Shown here: in pieces, positions 1 through 9,327 of the stretch | Layout: each line of letters opens with the position of its first letter | How positions within the stretch are numbered: the stretch's first letter is position 1 | Origin: Methanosarcinales archaeon Methan_01 | Lineage (GTDB): Archaea > Halobacteriota > Methanosarcinia > Methanotrichales > Methanotrichaceae | DNA: 64,000 nt | Assembly (NCBI GenBank): GCA_001602645.1 | Contig: LUYE01000036.1 | Span: 117,718-181,717 of the forward strand | Reading direction: 5' to 3' | The notes under the pieces: model-generated | What the model saw: only the letters and a program-made list of their open reading frames with translations | What the model was told of the DNA's origin: nothing | Databases searched by the model: none | Translations under genes and position numbers: made by a program

Positions 1-1
1 C

Positions 2-727
2 AGCGTCGGAGATGAGGTGAAGGTGACGATCACCGTCAATAACATCGGAAACGCCACGGCCCGAGACGTGGCGGTCCAGGACTCTCCACCCCTGCCGGCG
101 TTCAGGTACGTCGCTGGATACCCTCCCAAGATCAAGAACTCCCTCGAACCCGGGGAGTCGGACGTAGCCGTCTACTCGATGGTGGCGGCGACGGAGGGCG
201 ATGTGACGATACCGGCGACGGTGGCCAGGTACGCCGACTCGAAGTCGAGGGTCTCCTCCGCCAGCTCTCAGCCACAGAGCGTCACCATCAAGCCCAAGAG
301 GAAGCCGGATCTGGTCCTTTTGGTCGAGCCTCCCCAGCCGATCAGCTACGGCGGCCGGGGGACGGTCAACGTCACCGTCAAAAACCAGGGGGATGCTAGC
401 GCTTATATGGTGGAGGTGAAGTCGAACCTCAAATCCGTCGGCGACGGCCTCGAAGTGGTGGAGGGAAACCTCGATCGGAGCTTCTTAGAGATTCCGGCGG
501 GAGGATCGGAGAGCTACTCGACGACGATCGAGGGGTCCCGGAGCGGAAGCCGCATCATCGACCTTTTGGCCACCTTCCAGGCCGATGGGGCGATTTTGCA
601 GAAGGAGACGACCTTCGAGGTGATGGTGCTGGAGAGGGAGCTACGGTTCCTGTATTTCCTGCCGATCGTCCCCGTCCTCATCCTCGCAGCGTGGCTCTTT
701 AGGCGGTACAAAGAATATAAATATTAA
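2..727 (+). CDS. C-terminal part of a surface CARDB/COG1361-like protein (5' end outside window)
   Basis: The reading frame is open to the left edge, so the true start lies upstream; an internal GTG at 17 is only a formal start. The visible part has two beta-rich segments with repeated VTVN.G.A phrasing (residues about 5-85 and 100-200), typical of CARDB/COG1361 modules in archaeal envelope proteins. It ends in one hydrophobic helix (FLYFLPIVPVLILAAWLF) and a short basic tail (RRYKEYKY), the layout of a membrane-anchored extracellular protein. Family recognition is by pattern only. A surface or S-layer-associated role is inferred. Confidence 0.75.
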   Translation, partial: SVGDEVKVTITVNNIGNATARDVAVQDSPPLPAFRYVAGYPPKIKNSLEPGESDVAVYSMVAATEGDVTIPATVARYADSKSRVSSASSQPQSVTIKPKRKPDLVLLVEPPQPISYGGRGTVNVTVKNQGDASAYMVEVKSNLKSVGDGLEVVEGNLDRSFLEIPAGGSESYSTTIEGSRSGSRIIDLLATFQADGAILQKETTFEVMVLERELRFLYFLPIVPVLILAAWLFRRYKEYKY

Positions 728-854
728 GTCGGAGTGAGATGATACATCTGGTGATACGATCCTTCTGGCCCGGGGGGCCTGATGGTGCGACTCTCAAAAC
801 GCCGCAGGGCGCCGGTATGACGCCTTTCCATCCAACAAGTCTGGACGGATATAT

Positions 855-1958
855 ATGTTGAACGTACTGATGCTGGGGATCGGCCAATGTGGCAATAGGA
901 TCCTGGACGCCGTCAACAGGGAGGCCTTCGGTGGCTCCTCCAGGCTATCCAAGTACTATTCGCGGCAGAAGTTTCCCAGCAGGGTCGAGACCCTAGCCAT
1001 CAACACCGCCATCAACGACCTCAAGGAGCTCCGGTTCACCGCCGCCAAGGACAGGCTCCACGTCCCCAACCTCCACGGGGTCGGAGCCAACCGGGGGATC
1101 GGAAAGCAGGGCTTCTGGGAGAACCGCGAGATGATCATGGAGGAGATCGAGCGGAGGGGAGACTTCGACATCGCCTTCGTCATGACCTCGGCCTCCGGCG
1201 GAACCGGCTCCTCCTTCACGCCCCTCGTCGTCCACGAGCTGAAGGAGAGGTACAAGAAGATCACCGTCATCCCGGTGATGGTCCTCCCCTTCCGGGAGGA
1301 GGGTTCGATATACCTCCAGAACGCCGCCTTCAGCATGAGGGACATCATGGAGGTCGAGTCCGACGGCATAATCCTCGTCGACAACCAGTACCTCAAACGG
1401 CTGAGCGGCGACATCAAGACCGCCTACGACCGGATCAACGAGATGGTGGCGGAGAGGCTCCTCTTCCTCATCGAGTCCCTGGATAGCGAGATGCTCTCAG
1501 TCACCGACCTCGGCGACTTCAAGACGGTGATGCGGGGCGGCCTCGGCATGGGGACCCTCGGCTTCTACGAGTCGGACAAGAAGACTACGTCGCTGACCTC
1601 GGCGATCGAGGGGTCGATCAAGCCCACCGGCCTCCTCTACCCCGCCGACGTCTACGAGGACGCCGCGAGGGCGATGATCATCATCCAGGGGTCTAAGGAG
1701 TACCTAGAGGTCGATGAGATCACCAAGGCCGTCGAGAAGCTATCGACGAAGATCGGCCAGGTCTTCAAGGGGATCGTCATAAAGAAGGGGCGGCCGAAGG
1801 TCCTCTCCGTCTTCACCCTCAGCCAGGTCCCCGACTTAGAGATGCTCTACGCCCAGGCCGCCCAGGCGATCCAGGATGAGAAGAGCAAGAAGACCAGGGC
1901 CAAAAAGCAGCTCGACGACGCCTTCGCCTACATCGAGGACCTGGAAGAGGTCTACTGA
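855..1958 (+). CDS. Tubulin/FtsZ-superfamily GTPase, CetZ-like
   Basis: 367 residues. The N-terminal nucleotide-binding loop GIGQCGNRI (residues 8-16) resembles the tubulin/CetZ T1 loop, and SASGGTGSSF (112-121) stands at the tubulin signature. The T7 region reads VTDLGDFK (216-223): both acidic residues are present but the usual leading Asn is Val. Archaeal CetZ proteins polymerise with GTP and act in cell shape; that role here is inferred. It is a single gene with intergenic gaps on both sides. A second, more degenerate family member lies at 17405-18469. Start is ATG directly after a TATATAT run; no strong Shine-Dalgarno is seen. Confidence 0.85.
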   Translation: MLNVLMLGIGQCGNRILDAVNREAFGGSSRLSKYYSRQKFPSRVETLAINTAINDLKELRFTAAKDRLHVPNLHGVGANRGIGKQGFWENREMIMEEIERRGDFDIAFVMTSASGGTGSSFTPLVVHELKERYKKITVIPVMVLPFREEGSIYLQNAAFSMRDIMEVESDGIILVDNQYLKRLSGDIKTAYDRINEMVAERLLFLIESLDSEMLSVTDLGDFKTVMRGGLGMGTLGFYESDKKTTSLTSAIEGSIKPTGLLYPADVYEDAARAMIIIQGSKEYLEVDEITKAVEKLSTKIGQVFKGIVIKKGRPKVLSVFTLSQVPDLEMLYAQAAQAIQDEKSKKTRAKKQLDDAFAYIEDLEEVY

Positions 1959-2119
1959 CCTGCCAATTTTTTGCCGCTTTCTATTGACACCCCTCCCCGA
2001 GGGCTGTTCGTCTGCTTAAAATATCAGGCTCCTCAGAGACGTGGTGGGGGTCGTGGGCCCGGAGCACTCCGCCCCCGCCAGAGGAAAGCCATTTACCGTC
2101 GCAGGTCGAACCATCGCCT

Positions 2120-2626
2120 ATGATCAGGGGAAAGGCATGGGTCTATGGGGACGACGTCGACACCGACGTCATAATCCCCGGCCCCTACCTCAGGACCAAG
2201 GACGTTCGGGAGCTCGCCTGCCACGCCATGGAGGGGCTGGACCCGGATTTCGCGAAGAAGGTGAGGCCTGGGGACGTCATCGTCGCCGGGAAGAACTTCG
2301 GCTGCGGCTCCTCTCGGGAGCAGGCTCCTCTGGCCCTGCGGGAGGCGGGGGTCGCCTGCGTGGTGGCGAAGTCCTTTGCTCGGATATTCTATCGAAACGC
2401 CATCAACGTCGGCCTGCCGGTGGTGGAGGCCGACGTCGTCGCCCTTCAGGGGGAGGTGGTGGAGGTGGACCTCTCGGCGGGGAAGGTGACCGTCGGCGGC
2501 GCGACCTATTTGGGGACGAGGCTTCCGGAGTTCCTCCTCGCGATCCTCCAGGATGGCGGCCTCGTCCCCCACCGGAGACGGGAGATGGAAGGGGCGAAGG
2601 ATGGGACGAAGGAAGGAGCGGCTTGA
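2120..2626 (+). CDS. hacB: Homoaconitase / isopropylmalate isomerase small subunit, YLRT type
   Basis: 168 residues, normal for the LeuD/HacB swivelling domain. [16 protein letters not shown] (11-26) and GCGSSRE (61-67) are the family motifs. In methanogens the loop after the IIPG motif separates enzymes: YLRT marks the broad-specificity homoaconitase of coenzyme B synthesis, while YLVY-type loops mark isopropylmalate isomerase. This protein has YLRT at 23-26, so an AksE/HacB role is favoured. The large subunit is not in the window. It overlaps the next gene through a shared TTGA, and a dehydrogenase of the same pathway type follows. Confidence 0.85.
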   Translation: MIRGKAWVYGDDVDTDVIIPGPYLRTKDVRELACHAMEGLDPDFAKKVRPGDVIVAGKNFGCGSSREQAPLALREAGVACVVAKSFARIFYRNAINVGLPVVEADVVALQGEVVEVDLSAGKVTVGGATYLGTRLPEFLLAILQDGGLVPHRRREMEGAKDGTKEGAA

Positions 2627-3450
2627 TATTCCCTGAGGATTACAAGTACGTCGGGGCCGCCGTCGAGGCGAGGCCCGGAGACCCCATATACTTCTCTACC
2701 CGATACCTGATCCACTACGGCGACGAGATCACCATCTACGCCGTGGAGGTGGAGCCGGGGAAGGGGTTTTTGCGACCCGTGAGGTCGATGGAGCCGATCG
2801 CCGGAGGCGGCGCGATCCTGGAGTATCCGGAGAGGATCGATACCAGGAACCGGGCGCATCTCATCGAGGTCGCCTCCTCCCTCTGCCGCGGCCGCGTGGA
2901 TACGGTGATCTTCCGGGGACACGACGAGCACGTCACCTTCGTTCACGAGCCGGATCCTTCTGCCATCACCGAGATCGAGGTCCTGGACGTCGTTCCTCCC
3001 AGGCCCTCGTGGCTTTTCAGCGTCATCGCGGGGCTGGATCGGGCCGGAGCCTTAGGGGACCTGACCCTGAAGTTCCGGGAGCGGGTCCTAGACCTTTCCA
3101 GCTACGAAGGCGCTGACGTCTACTTCCCCTGCAACGCCTCGGGGCTCGGTCGGTCCCTGGACAGAGACCGAGTCGAGGTCGACGACCCCCTGATCGTCGG
3201 CTGCGAGGTCTCTCGAGATGTCTTCAGGGAGATGTATCCGGGAAAGGACTTCAGGTTTGTGAACACCTGCCCCCTCTCCAACGATCAACTGGCGCCCTCG
3301 GGCCCCTTCATCACCCGGTGCTGCCGGGCCGAGCGGCGGGGGATCACGAGGTCGAGGGGTCATACTGGCGTCGTTGTCCACTGGGGGGACGGTGCCCCCA
3401 AGATTGCGGAGGCGGTGAGATGTCTTGCAGAGGAGCTGAGAAGAGGGTAG
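2623..3450 (+). CDS. Unknown conserved-looking protein inside the hacB-aksF operon
   Basis: 275 residues, not recognised. The frame can be read back to 2041, but that part is the shadow of hacB. The real start is most likely TTG at 2623, overlapping the hacB stop and preceded by GGAAGGAG about 5 nt upstream. The protein starts [10 protein letters not shown], has no signal peptide or membrane helix, and carries a Cys-bearing C-terminal part (CNASG, VGCEVS, NTCPLS, TRCCR; five cysteines in the last third), possibly a metal site. It overlaps the next gene by 31 nt. Tight coupling on both sides suggests a function linked to the isomerase and dehydrogenase steps. Confidence 0.75.
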   Translation: MIFPEDYKYVGAAVEARPGDPIYFSTRYLIHYGDEITIYAVEVEPGKGFLRPVRSMEPIAGGGAILEYPERIDTRNRAHLIEVASSLCRGRVDTVIFRGHDEHVTFVHEPDPSAITEIEVLDVVPPRPSWLFSVIAGLDRAGALGDLTLKFRERVLDLSSYEGADVYFPCNASGLGRSLDRDRVEVDDPLIVGCEVSRDVFREMYPGKDFRFVNTCPLSNDQLAPSGPFITRCCRAERRGITRSRGHTGVVVHWGDGAPKIAEAVRCLAEELRRG

Positions 3451-4403
3451 CTTTGGTCAAAGGGGACGGCGTCGGGCCGGAGGTTATTGACGGATCCTTG
3501 GCTGTCCTCGCGGCAGCGGGGGCGGATCTGGAGTTCGTCCCCTTGGAGCTGGGGTACGGCCGATGGGAGAGGACGGGGAAGGCGATCGTCGATGAAGATC
3601 TGGAATTGATCAAGACATGTCACTGCGTCTTATTCGGCGCCATAACTACGCCTCCGGACCCCGACTACAGGAGCGTCCTCCTCGCTTTACGGAAGGAGCT
3701 GGACCTCTACGCCAACATCAGGCCCTTCTCGGCTCCGGGCCTCAGTTTCGTCATCGTCCGGGAGAACACCGAGGGGATGTACTCGGGGGTTGAGAAGCTG
3801 GACGAGGAGGAGGCGACGACCCTGCGGGTGATCACCTCTCGGGGTTCTCTCCGGATCGCCGAGAGGGCCTGCGCCATCGCCTCGAAGAGGGAGCGGCTGA
3901 CGATCGTCCACAAGTCCAACGTCCTCAAGAGCGACACCCTCTTCTTGAGGATATGCCGGGAGACGGCCCGGCGGTGGGACGTCCCCTTCGACGATATGCT
4001 CGTCGACGCTGCCGGCTACCACCTGGTGACGAAACCCCAAAGGTTCGACGTCATCGTCACGACGAACCTCTTCGGGGACATCCTCAGCGACGTCGCCGCC
4101 GGGGTCGCCGGGGGGCTCGGCCTCTGCCCCAGCGCCAACCTCGGCGACAGGTACGCCCTCTTCGAGCCTATCCATGGGTCCGCCCCCGACATCGCCGGCC
4201 GGGGGATCGCAAACCCCATCGGAGCCATCCGGTCCGCCGCCATGATGCTGGAGTGGTTCGGGGAGGTCGAGAAGGCGCGGATGATAGAGGAGGCGGTGGG
4301 GTGGACCCTCTCTTGCGGGATCACCACCCCCGACCTGGGGGGGTGCTCCACGACGGAGGAGGTCTCCGAGGCGGTGGCGAGAAGGCTGGCCTGGTCGGTT
4401 TGA
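3420..4403 (+). CDS. aksF: Isopropylmalate/isohomocitrate-type dehydrogenase (AksF/LeuB family)
   Basis: 327 residues from ATG 3420, preceded by GGAGGCGGTGAG. Family motifs in order: KGDGVGPEV near the N-terminus (nucleotide site), RENTEGMYSG, HKSNVLKSD (catalytic Lys region), DAAGYHLV, TTNLFGDILSDVAAGV (metal-binding Asp residues) and EPIHGSAPDIAG near the C-terminus. These are NAD(P)-dependent beta-decarboxylating dehydrogenases. Pairing with a YLRT-type small subunit favours the AksF step of 2-oxosuberate synthesis for coenzyme B, but LeuB cannot be excluded from sequence alone. It overlaps the preceding unknown gene, so the three are one operon. Confidence 0.82.
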   Translation: MSCRGAEKRVALVKGDGVGPEVIDGSLAVLAAAGADLEFVPLELGYGRWERTGKAIVDEDLELIKTCHCVLFGAITTPPDPDYRSVLLALRKELDLYANIRPFSAPGLSFVIVRENTEGMYSGVEKLDEEEATTLRVITSRGSLRIAERACAIASKRERLTIVHKSNVLKSDTLFLRICRETARRWDVPFDDMLVDAAGYHLVTKPQRFDVIVTTNLFGDILSDVAAGVAGGLGLCPSANLGDRYALFEPIHGSAPDIAGRGIANPIGAIRSAAMMLEWFGEVEKARMIEEAVGWTLSCGITTPDLGGCSTTEEVSEAVARRLAWSV

Positions 4404-4565
4404 TCGGTTGGCGGACTCCCGAGTCTATGTCGAAGGAGGGCGAATCTTCGCGCCAACTCCACCTTCAACGAACTGCGGCGTTGGGCAGGCCCCAGCTACC
4501 ATCGGCTAGAAGGCGGTAACGCCGATCGAAATCTTTTTCACCAGGAAGCCCCCTTCGCCCTACGA

Positions 4566-4832
4566 ATGTCAGAAGAGAAGGCTCAGAACCACAAGAACAA
4601 AGTCAACGGCCATAAGAGCGAGCTGGCCGAGAGGCTGGGCGAGATGAACGTGAAGGTCGCCGCCCCCAAGTTCGACTACAAGGATTACATCCGAGTGCTG
4701 AAGCTGGCGAGGAAGCCCACCCGGGAGGAGTTTCTGCTGATCTCGAAGATCTCTATCTTGGGGATAGCCCTCATCGGGATGCTCGGCTTCATCATTTACG
4801 TCTTCCTGACGGAGCTTCCGAAGGCGCTCTGA
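4566..4832 (+). CDS. secE: Preprotein translocase subunit SecE/Sss1
   Basis: 88 residues: a charged cytoplasmic stretch, the family sequence RVLKLARKPTREEFLLISKI (residues about 43-62), then one membrane helix (IALIGMLGFIIYVFL). This is the archaeal SecE/Sss1 design with a single transmembrane segment, which clamps SecY. In many archaea secE is directly followed by spt5. Here it is followed after 49 nt by the convergent end of cfbD, with no spt5 or ribosomal protein gene nearby. The extended, Asn/Lys-rich N-terminus of about 35 residues has no evident function. Confidence 0.88.
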   Translation: MSEEKAQNHKNKVNGHKSELAERLGEMNVKVAAPKFDYKDYIRVLKLARKPTREEFLLISKISILGIALIGMLGFIIYVFLTELPKAL

Positions 4833-4881
4833 AGAGGAGGCTGGTGGGGCATCCGGCCCCATCCTTCGACCCTTTCTCCCC

Positions 4882-5988
4882 TCATCCTACTTCGTTCAGG
4901 CCCCGCAGGGTCGCCCCAAACTCCGACTCGACGATGCTGGAGACCCCCATCGTCTTGGGGTGGAGGTCGATCTCCACCATCACGTGCTGGTGGCCCAGCT
5001 CCCGGAGGGGGCGGACCTGCCGGGGGCCGTTGGTGATGGAGAAGATCTCCATCCCTTTGAGCGAGTTGGTGGGCATGGCGTGGGGTACGCCGGATATGAC
5101 GGCGAAGTCGTATTCTTCCTCGCGGGCGAGCCACCTCGCCACCTCCTCTCCTGCCACAGGGTACTCGTCGAGGCCGCCGATGATCTGGTCGATGGCAACC
5201 CCCATCTCTTCAAGCCCCGACCGGATGTTCTTTGCGTCCCGCCGGACCTTGGCGAGCCCCTTGCCATCGTCGAGGTTTGCCAGGGTCGAGACCTCAGCGC
5301 CCCGGGCCTTGGCCACCTGGGCGACGGCGGCGGTGATGTCGGCGAACATGTAGGCCGTCTCCTTCTTGGCGTTTAGGACGTTTAATCCCCTCTTCCCCTC
5401 GGCCAGAAGGGTGAGGAGCCTCTCGGCGGCCCTGTACTTCAGGTCGCCCCTCTCGGGGGCGAGGTACTCGCTGCTGGCCGCCCCGTGGAGCCTCTCGACC
5501 TCCGTCGCCTTCTCCAGGAGGAACCTCTGCCGTTCGAACTCCTCCCGGTCGATGATCCCCTTCTCCAGGGCCGCCTCCAGGGTGATGATCACCCCCTTGG
5601 TGTTGTCCCGATATCCAGCGTGGACCTCCACCTCGATGACGGGGACGTCGACATCGGCTTCGACGACGGCCTGGTGGAGGTCTTCGCCTATTATCATGCT
5701 GCTGCAGGTCCCTACCACCCCGATCAGCTTCGGGTCGAAGAGCTCCCTCGCCCTCCTGAGGAGTCGAGTGAGCTGCTCCTGGCCTCCGAAGACGAAACCC
5801 GCCTCGTCGAGGGCGGTGGTGAGGGTCCGGACCCCGTCCTCTTCCAGGAGGCGGGCGTGCTTGAAGCAGCAGCCGCTGGGGCCGTGCATTATGACGACGT
5901 CCACCCCCAGGTCTCGGAGGGTGTAAAGGGCCGCAACTATAGAGCTCGGCCTCGGATGAAGTATCTGGACTTCCCTTGCCATCACCAT
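4882..5988 (-). CDS. cfbD: Ni-sirohydrochlorin a,c-diamide reductive cyclase subunit CfbD
   Basis: 368 residues, a NifD-like protein. [18 protein letters not shown] and [14 protein letters not shown] near the N-terminus and [14 protein letters not shown] in the middle supply the cysteines expected for the shared [4Fe-4S] cluster. With CfbC (a NifH-like reductase, not in this window) it reduces and cyclises Ni-sirohydrochlorin a,c-diamide in F430 synthesis. The start ATG at 5988 has GGTGAT just upstream and lies 2 nt after the cfbE stop; a start at 6012 would overlap cfbE without a ribosome site. ATG at 5982 is an alternative. Confidence 0.9.
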   Translation of the reverse strand: MVMAREVQILHPRPSSIVAALYTLRDLGVDVVIMHGPSGCCFKHARLLEEDGVRTLTTALDEAGFVFGGQEQLTRLLRRARELFDPKLIGVVGTCSSMIIGEDLHQAVVEADVDVPVIEVEVHAGYRDNTKGVIITLEAALEKGIIDREEFERQRFLLEKATEVERLHGAASSEYLAPERGDLKYRAAERLLTLLAEGKRGLNVLNAKKETAYMFADITAAVAQVAKARGAEVSTLANLDDGKGLAKVRRDAKNIRSGLEEMGVAIDQIIGGLDEYPVAGEEVARWLAREEEYDFAVISGVPHAMPTNSLKGMEIFSITNGPRQVRPLRELGHQHVMVEIDLHPKTMGVSSIVESEFGATLRGLNEVG

Positions 5989-5990
5989 AA

Positions 5991-7268
5991 TCACCTGAAA
6001 CATTTGACGCACGAAACTAACCTGTCGCCCCTCTCCAGGGCCGCCTTCGCCCCGGCGAGCCCCGCTTCGAGGTCGGGGGCCGTCTCGGCCGAGAGGCCGG
6101 AGGCGTAGGGGGCGAGCCTCTCCCCCACCAAAATCAGGAGGTCGACCTCCCGGCGGCGGCGGACGAGGAGATTGATCAGAGCGGGGACGTCCATCCCCTC
6201 GCAGACCGTCGCCGCCTCCTCCCCGACGACGAGGGCGAGCCGTCCGCCGCCATCGGCGCTGTCGAGGGCCGCCTCCACTCCTCCTACCCGGAGGCCCGAG
6301 TTGGAGTTGTCGACGAAGAGGATCCCGCCCTCCCGGACGACCTTCATCCTCCCCCCGAGCCCCTCAAACCCCTCCAGGGCGGAGGCGATCTCTTCGAGGT
6401 CGAGGCCTGCCGCCAGGGCAGCCGCCGTCGCTCCGGCGATCGCCGGAGCGTAGCTTCGGAGGTCGAGGCCATCACCGAGGCGGAGGCGGGCGGTCTCGCC
6501 CCCGGCCAGGATCTTTCTCTCCGTGGACCAGACCTGGCCCCTCGGCCCGGGGCCAAAGGTGAAGTCCGCCGAGATCCTCACGTCCTCTCCGGCGATCAGC
6601 TCGAATCCCGGTTTTGCCAGAGAGACCATCTGAAGCTTGGCGGTGCTGGCCCAAAGGGTCTCCCCGGCGATCCTGTAGTCTTCGGCGAAGCTGGTGAGGA
6701 TGCCGAAGTCCGCCAGGCCCGTCCCTCCCAGGGAGACCTCTGATACCAGATTGGTTGCGCCGACCTCCTCGGCAGCTTCCCAGGCCCGGATCACGTTGGC
6801 GGGGGCGATGCTCAGCCCTGACGTCACAACCTCGCGTTTGCCGTCCCTCCAGACCTCGATCCCCCGGGTGGTGTGGGATGCGACCGTTCCCCTGGCAGAG
6901 AGGACCTGGGCCAGGATGAGGGCGGTGGTGGTCTTCCCCCTCGTCCCCGTCACCTCGAAGGCCCGAAAGTCTCCGGTGCCTGCCAGAAGGTAGCCTACGG
7001 CCTGATGATGGGTGATCGGCCTTTTTCCCAGGCGGATAGCCACCTGGTGGGCCGGATTTCCTGGCGGGAGGTGGACCGGGGCGACGACGAGGTCGAAGCC
7101 CGAGAGGTCCGGGACGTGGTGGTATACCTCGAAGGCTGCGGCGTCAGCCCCCCTCTCCCGCATCCGCTCTGCTATCAACCCGGCGCCGTGGACTGTGTCG
7201 AGGACCGCGACCTTTGGGGCTATTTCAGAGCTTCCTTCGCTCTCCGGTAGGCTAGGGATGCGATACAA
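5991..7268 (-). CDS. cfbE: Coenzyme F430 synthetase CfbE (MurF-like ligase)
   Basis: A Mur-ligase-type ATP-binding protein. The P-loop is [11 protein letters not shown]. Further family segments are [10 protein letters not shown], a GLSIAPANV stretch, [21 protein letters not shown] and [14 protein letters not shown]. CfbE performs the last step of F430 synthesis, forming the cyclohexanone ring of coenzyme F430 with ATP. The start is uncertain. Homology-like sequence begins near [12 protein letters not shown], after the cfbA stop, but no ATG, GTG or TTG lies there. The nearest in-frame start is TTG at 7268 inside cfbA. An ATA codon sharing the cfbA stop (ATAG) is possible. Confidence 0.87.
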   Translation of the reverse strand: MYRIPSLPESEGSSEIAPKVAVLDTVHGAGLIAERMRERGADAAAFEVYHHVPDLSGFDLVVAPVHLPPGNPAHQVAIRLGKRPITHHQAVGYLLAGTGDFRAFEVTGTRGKTTTALILAQVLSARGTVASHTTRGIEVWRDGKREVVTSGLSIAPANVIRAWEAAEEVGATNLVSEVSLGGTGLADFGILTSFAEDYRIAGETLWASTAKLQMVSLAKPGFELIAGEDVRISADFTFGPGPRGQVWSTERKILAGGETARLRLGDGLDLRSYAPAIAGATAAALAAGLDLEEIASALEGFEGLGGRMKVVREGGILFVDNSNSGLRVGGVEAALDSADGGGRLALVVGEEAATVCEGMDVPALINLLVRRRREVDLLILVGERLAPYASGLSAETAPDLEAGLAGAKAALERGDRLVSCVKCFR

Positions 7269-7615
7269 TCGTCCACGCCCAGGGGCTCTGCACACCTGAT
7301 CTCCACCTCGTTTCCGTTCAGCTGGCACTTGCCCCTCCGCGAATTGGGGTCGATAGAGAGCTCGTTCGGTATATCCACCAGGGTGTGGACTCCGTGGGCG
7401 AGGAAGATGGGGAGGGCGACGATCGTCTTGACCTTCGTCCCCGAGAAGCTCTCAAGGCCAGCCGCGATGTTAGGCTCGTCCATGTTCAGAAAGGCGATCC
7501 TGACGGGACCGTTATGGTTTTTGCCTAACAGCTCCGCGCACTTTTCCACCATCTCTTTGTTGTACGGCTTGGTGCTGCCGTGTCCAAGAACCAGAATTCC
7601 TACATCGTCGGCCAT
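7220..7615 (-). CDS. cfbA: Sirohydrochlorin nickelochelatase CfbA (CbiX-S type)
   Basis: 131 residues, the short one-domain chelatase. GILVLGHGS (His12) and LAHGVHT (His74, His77) hold the metal-binding histidines. It inserts nickel into sirohydrochlorin for F430 and can also insert cobalt for B12. The start is ATG 7615, where homology begins (MADDVGILVLGHGS), preceded by GGTGA; the frame reads 51 codons further upstream without support. It is first in a cfbA-cfbE-cfbD operon; cfbB and cfbC are not adjacent. The poly-His loop found in some CbiX proteins is absent. Confidence 0.92.
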   Translation of the reverse strand: MADDVGILVLGHGSTKPYNKEMVEKCAELLGKNHNGPVRIAFLNMDEPNIAAGLESFSGTKVKTIVALPIFLAHGVHTLVDIPNELSIDPNSRRGKCQLNGNEVEIRCAEPLGVDDCIASLAYRRAKEALK

Positions 7616-7634
7616 GAGTTTCACCAATGTTACG

Positions 7635-7648
7635 TTTTTATATATTTG
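7635..7648 (-). promoter_or_regulatory. TATA box of the cfbA operon
   Basis: Read on the minus strand, AAATATATAAAAAC lies about 26 nt upstream of the cfbA ATG. This is the standard archaeal TATA spacing to a transcription start at or very near the start codon, so the mRNA may be leaderless even though a GGTGA precedes the ATG. Confidence 0.6.
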
Positions 7649-7783
7649 TATTAACCAGATGGGGTTAATAACTAATAAATCCTTTCCCGGTGTAAAGGGG
7701 TCCTGCGAAAAACCCCTGGATTTTCGCCAGCGGTCTGGGGTTGGCGCATCACCCGGGGTGCAGAACAATTGGGATAAGTCGAT

Positions 7784-8263
7784 ATGAGCCGCATAGCGTA
7801 TCTCCTGGCATCAGTTCTCTTAGTTATCCAGACAGCCGGAGGAGTGGAGCTTTTGATGTCGACGCGAGAGAGCATAGCCTTCGCCGAGGATCTGACCCTG
7901 GAGGTGATGGATGTGGATCCTGGGGCGGGGGTCGTATGGCTGGAACTCCGGGACGATGGCGGCCTCCTCAAGTCCTCGGTTATGGGGACGGGAGAGAGCT
8001 TCGCCTACGACGAGAGGGGCGATGGCCTGAACCTGACCGTCACCAGGATCTACGCTGGGGGGGAGAGGGATCTGGTGGACCTGGAGCTAGTCTCCGGCGA
8101 GGTCGTCGAGAGCACCGGCAGCTCCGCACCCGACGACTCGGGCCAGGGCCTGCCTGTAGTGGTGGAGGGGGACTCCTCTCTGGCGAACTGGGGGCTTGTC
8201 GCCCTCCTCGTCCTCCTCCTCGCGGCCTGGGTCTGTTTCGGATCGAGGCCGGGGAGAAGGTGA
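7784..8263 (+). CDS. Small signal-peptide and C-terminally anchored surface protein
   Basis: 159 residues, family not certain. It has an N-terminal signal sequence (AYLLASVLLVIQTAGG), a beta-rich domain of about 90 residues (ESIAFAEDLTLEVMDVDPGAGVVWLEL...) that resembles the S-layer duplication domains of Methanosarcinales proteins, a low-complexity linker (SSAPDDSGQG) and a C-terminal helix (WGLVALLVLLLAAWVCF) with a basic end. This gives an extracellular domain tethered to the membrane. Upstream, 7664-7680 holds TAATAACTAATAAATC, a possible TATA region, though far from the ATG. Function unknown. Confidence 0.65.
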   Translation: MSRIAYLLASVLLVIQTAGGVELLMSTRESIAFAEDLTLEVMDVDPGAGVVWLELRDDGGLLKSSVMGTGESFAYDERGDGLNLTVTRIYAGGERDLVDLELVSGEVVESTGSSAPDDSGQGLPVVVEGDSSLANWGLVALLVLLLAAWVCFGSRPGRR

Positions 8264-8501
8264 GGTCCGACCCCTCCGGAGCCAAGAGCTGATGGATATC
8301 GCCGAAGATGAGGGATGGCGGCAGCTTTTAAGCCCTTATCTGGCAGGGGATCGCATCTATGCCATCCGGATTCGAATTAAGGTGGGAGAGAAAAAAATGC
8401 CACCTCTGCCGGGTCTCCGGAGGATAACCCTGAGACCTTGGCAGAGGATGGGTCGAGGTCAATCTTTGTACTTTGACCGACGATGAGTCATCTCTTCGGC
8501 C

Positions 8502-9068
8502 TTACTCCTCGATGGGCGTCAAGATGGTGGTCTCTGTGAAGTATCCGTCGAAGGTGTAGTTGTTGACATCCTCCGGGTCCAGGGTGTATTCATAGCCCAG
8601 ACCGTTGAGCACGATCTGGCCGGATTCGAGGATCTTTCCGTCCAGGAACCCCTCCATCTCATAAGTCGAGTTCGTTTCGTCATTGGTCATAAGACCGAAG
8701 TAGACGAGGCAGAGCTCATCCATGGTGGTGGAGCCGAGGATCTTGTAGGACTCGCCTTCAGACGACGCGATCGTCCCCGTCACAATGGAGCCGTGCTGCT
8801 CGATGGTCCAGATGTAGGTTCCTTCCTCCTCCTCGTAGGGATGAGCAGTGGCGTTCTCTCCGCGGGCCTCGATCCAGCCACCTTCGGTGATATCTGCATA
8901 TGTTCCGGAGATATCCTTCACCTCCACCATCGAGGATATCTTGCTGGTGTTCACCTCTGCCCAGGGATCTTCCACATCGGCAGAATCTGCGGTTTCTTCT
9001 CCCACCGCGCTCAATCCCGTCAGCAGCAAGAGGGCCAATATTCCTACCAAGGCTGAAACTTCTCTCAT
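8502..9068 (-). CDS. Secreted protein of unknown function
   Basis: 188 residues with a clear signal peptide (SALVGILALLLLTGLSAVG, cleavage likely near AVGEE). The mature part is acidic and beta-rich (GTYADITEGGWIEARGENAT, GTYIWTIEQHGSIVTGTIAS, GKILESGQIVLNG), resembling lipocalin-like or META-like small barrels, but I cannot name a family. There is no C-terminal anchor. Its start faces the start of the next gene across a shared 259-nt A+T-rich promoter region. Function not assigned. Confidence 0.6.
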   Translation of the reverse strand: MREVSALVGILALLLLTGLSAVGEETADSADVEDPWAEVNTSKISSMVEVKDISGTYADITEGGWIEARGENATAHPYEEEEGTYIWTIEQHGSIVTGTIASSEGESYKILGSTTMDELCLVYFGLMTNDETNSTYEMEGFLDGKILESGQIVLNGLGYEYTLDPEDVNNYTFDGYFTETTILTPIEE

Positions 9069-9219
9069 CCAGTAACCTCCCTACCTTAATTTACCATTGC
9101 CAAGGGTGGTTGGGTCGTAATGAAATAAATACTTTATGATCTATATGAACTACTTTTTATATCCCCCCGTCGGTTATGCCGGCTGGCCGGGCTCCGAAAG
9201 ACGGTGCTCGATAGAATAA

Positions 9220-9230
9220 ATACTTATAAT
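9220..9230 (+). promoter_or_regulatory. Putative TATA box for the 9328 gene
   Basis: ATACTTATAAT lies in an A+T-rich patch between two divergent secreted-protein genes. Transcription would start near 9250, leaving a leader of about 75 nt with the ribosome site GGGAGG at 9313-9318 before ATG 9328. Confidence 0.4.
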
Positions 9231-9327
9231 CAGCAGTCACAACCAATTTACTGAGATGCGGCTTGGGGCGGAGCCCTCCGCCCGCCGCCCTCGCAGAATA
9301 TCCAAGGCGATTGGGAGGATATGGACG

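Noticed and set aside
2041..2622. Long in-frame extension upstream of the unknown protein at 2623
   Set aside because: It is the shadow of hacB in another frame, Arg/Gly/Pro-rich and without motifs; TTG 2623 with GGAAGGAG is a better start.
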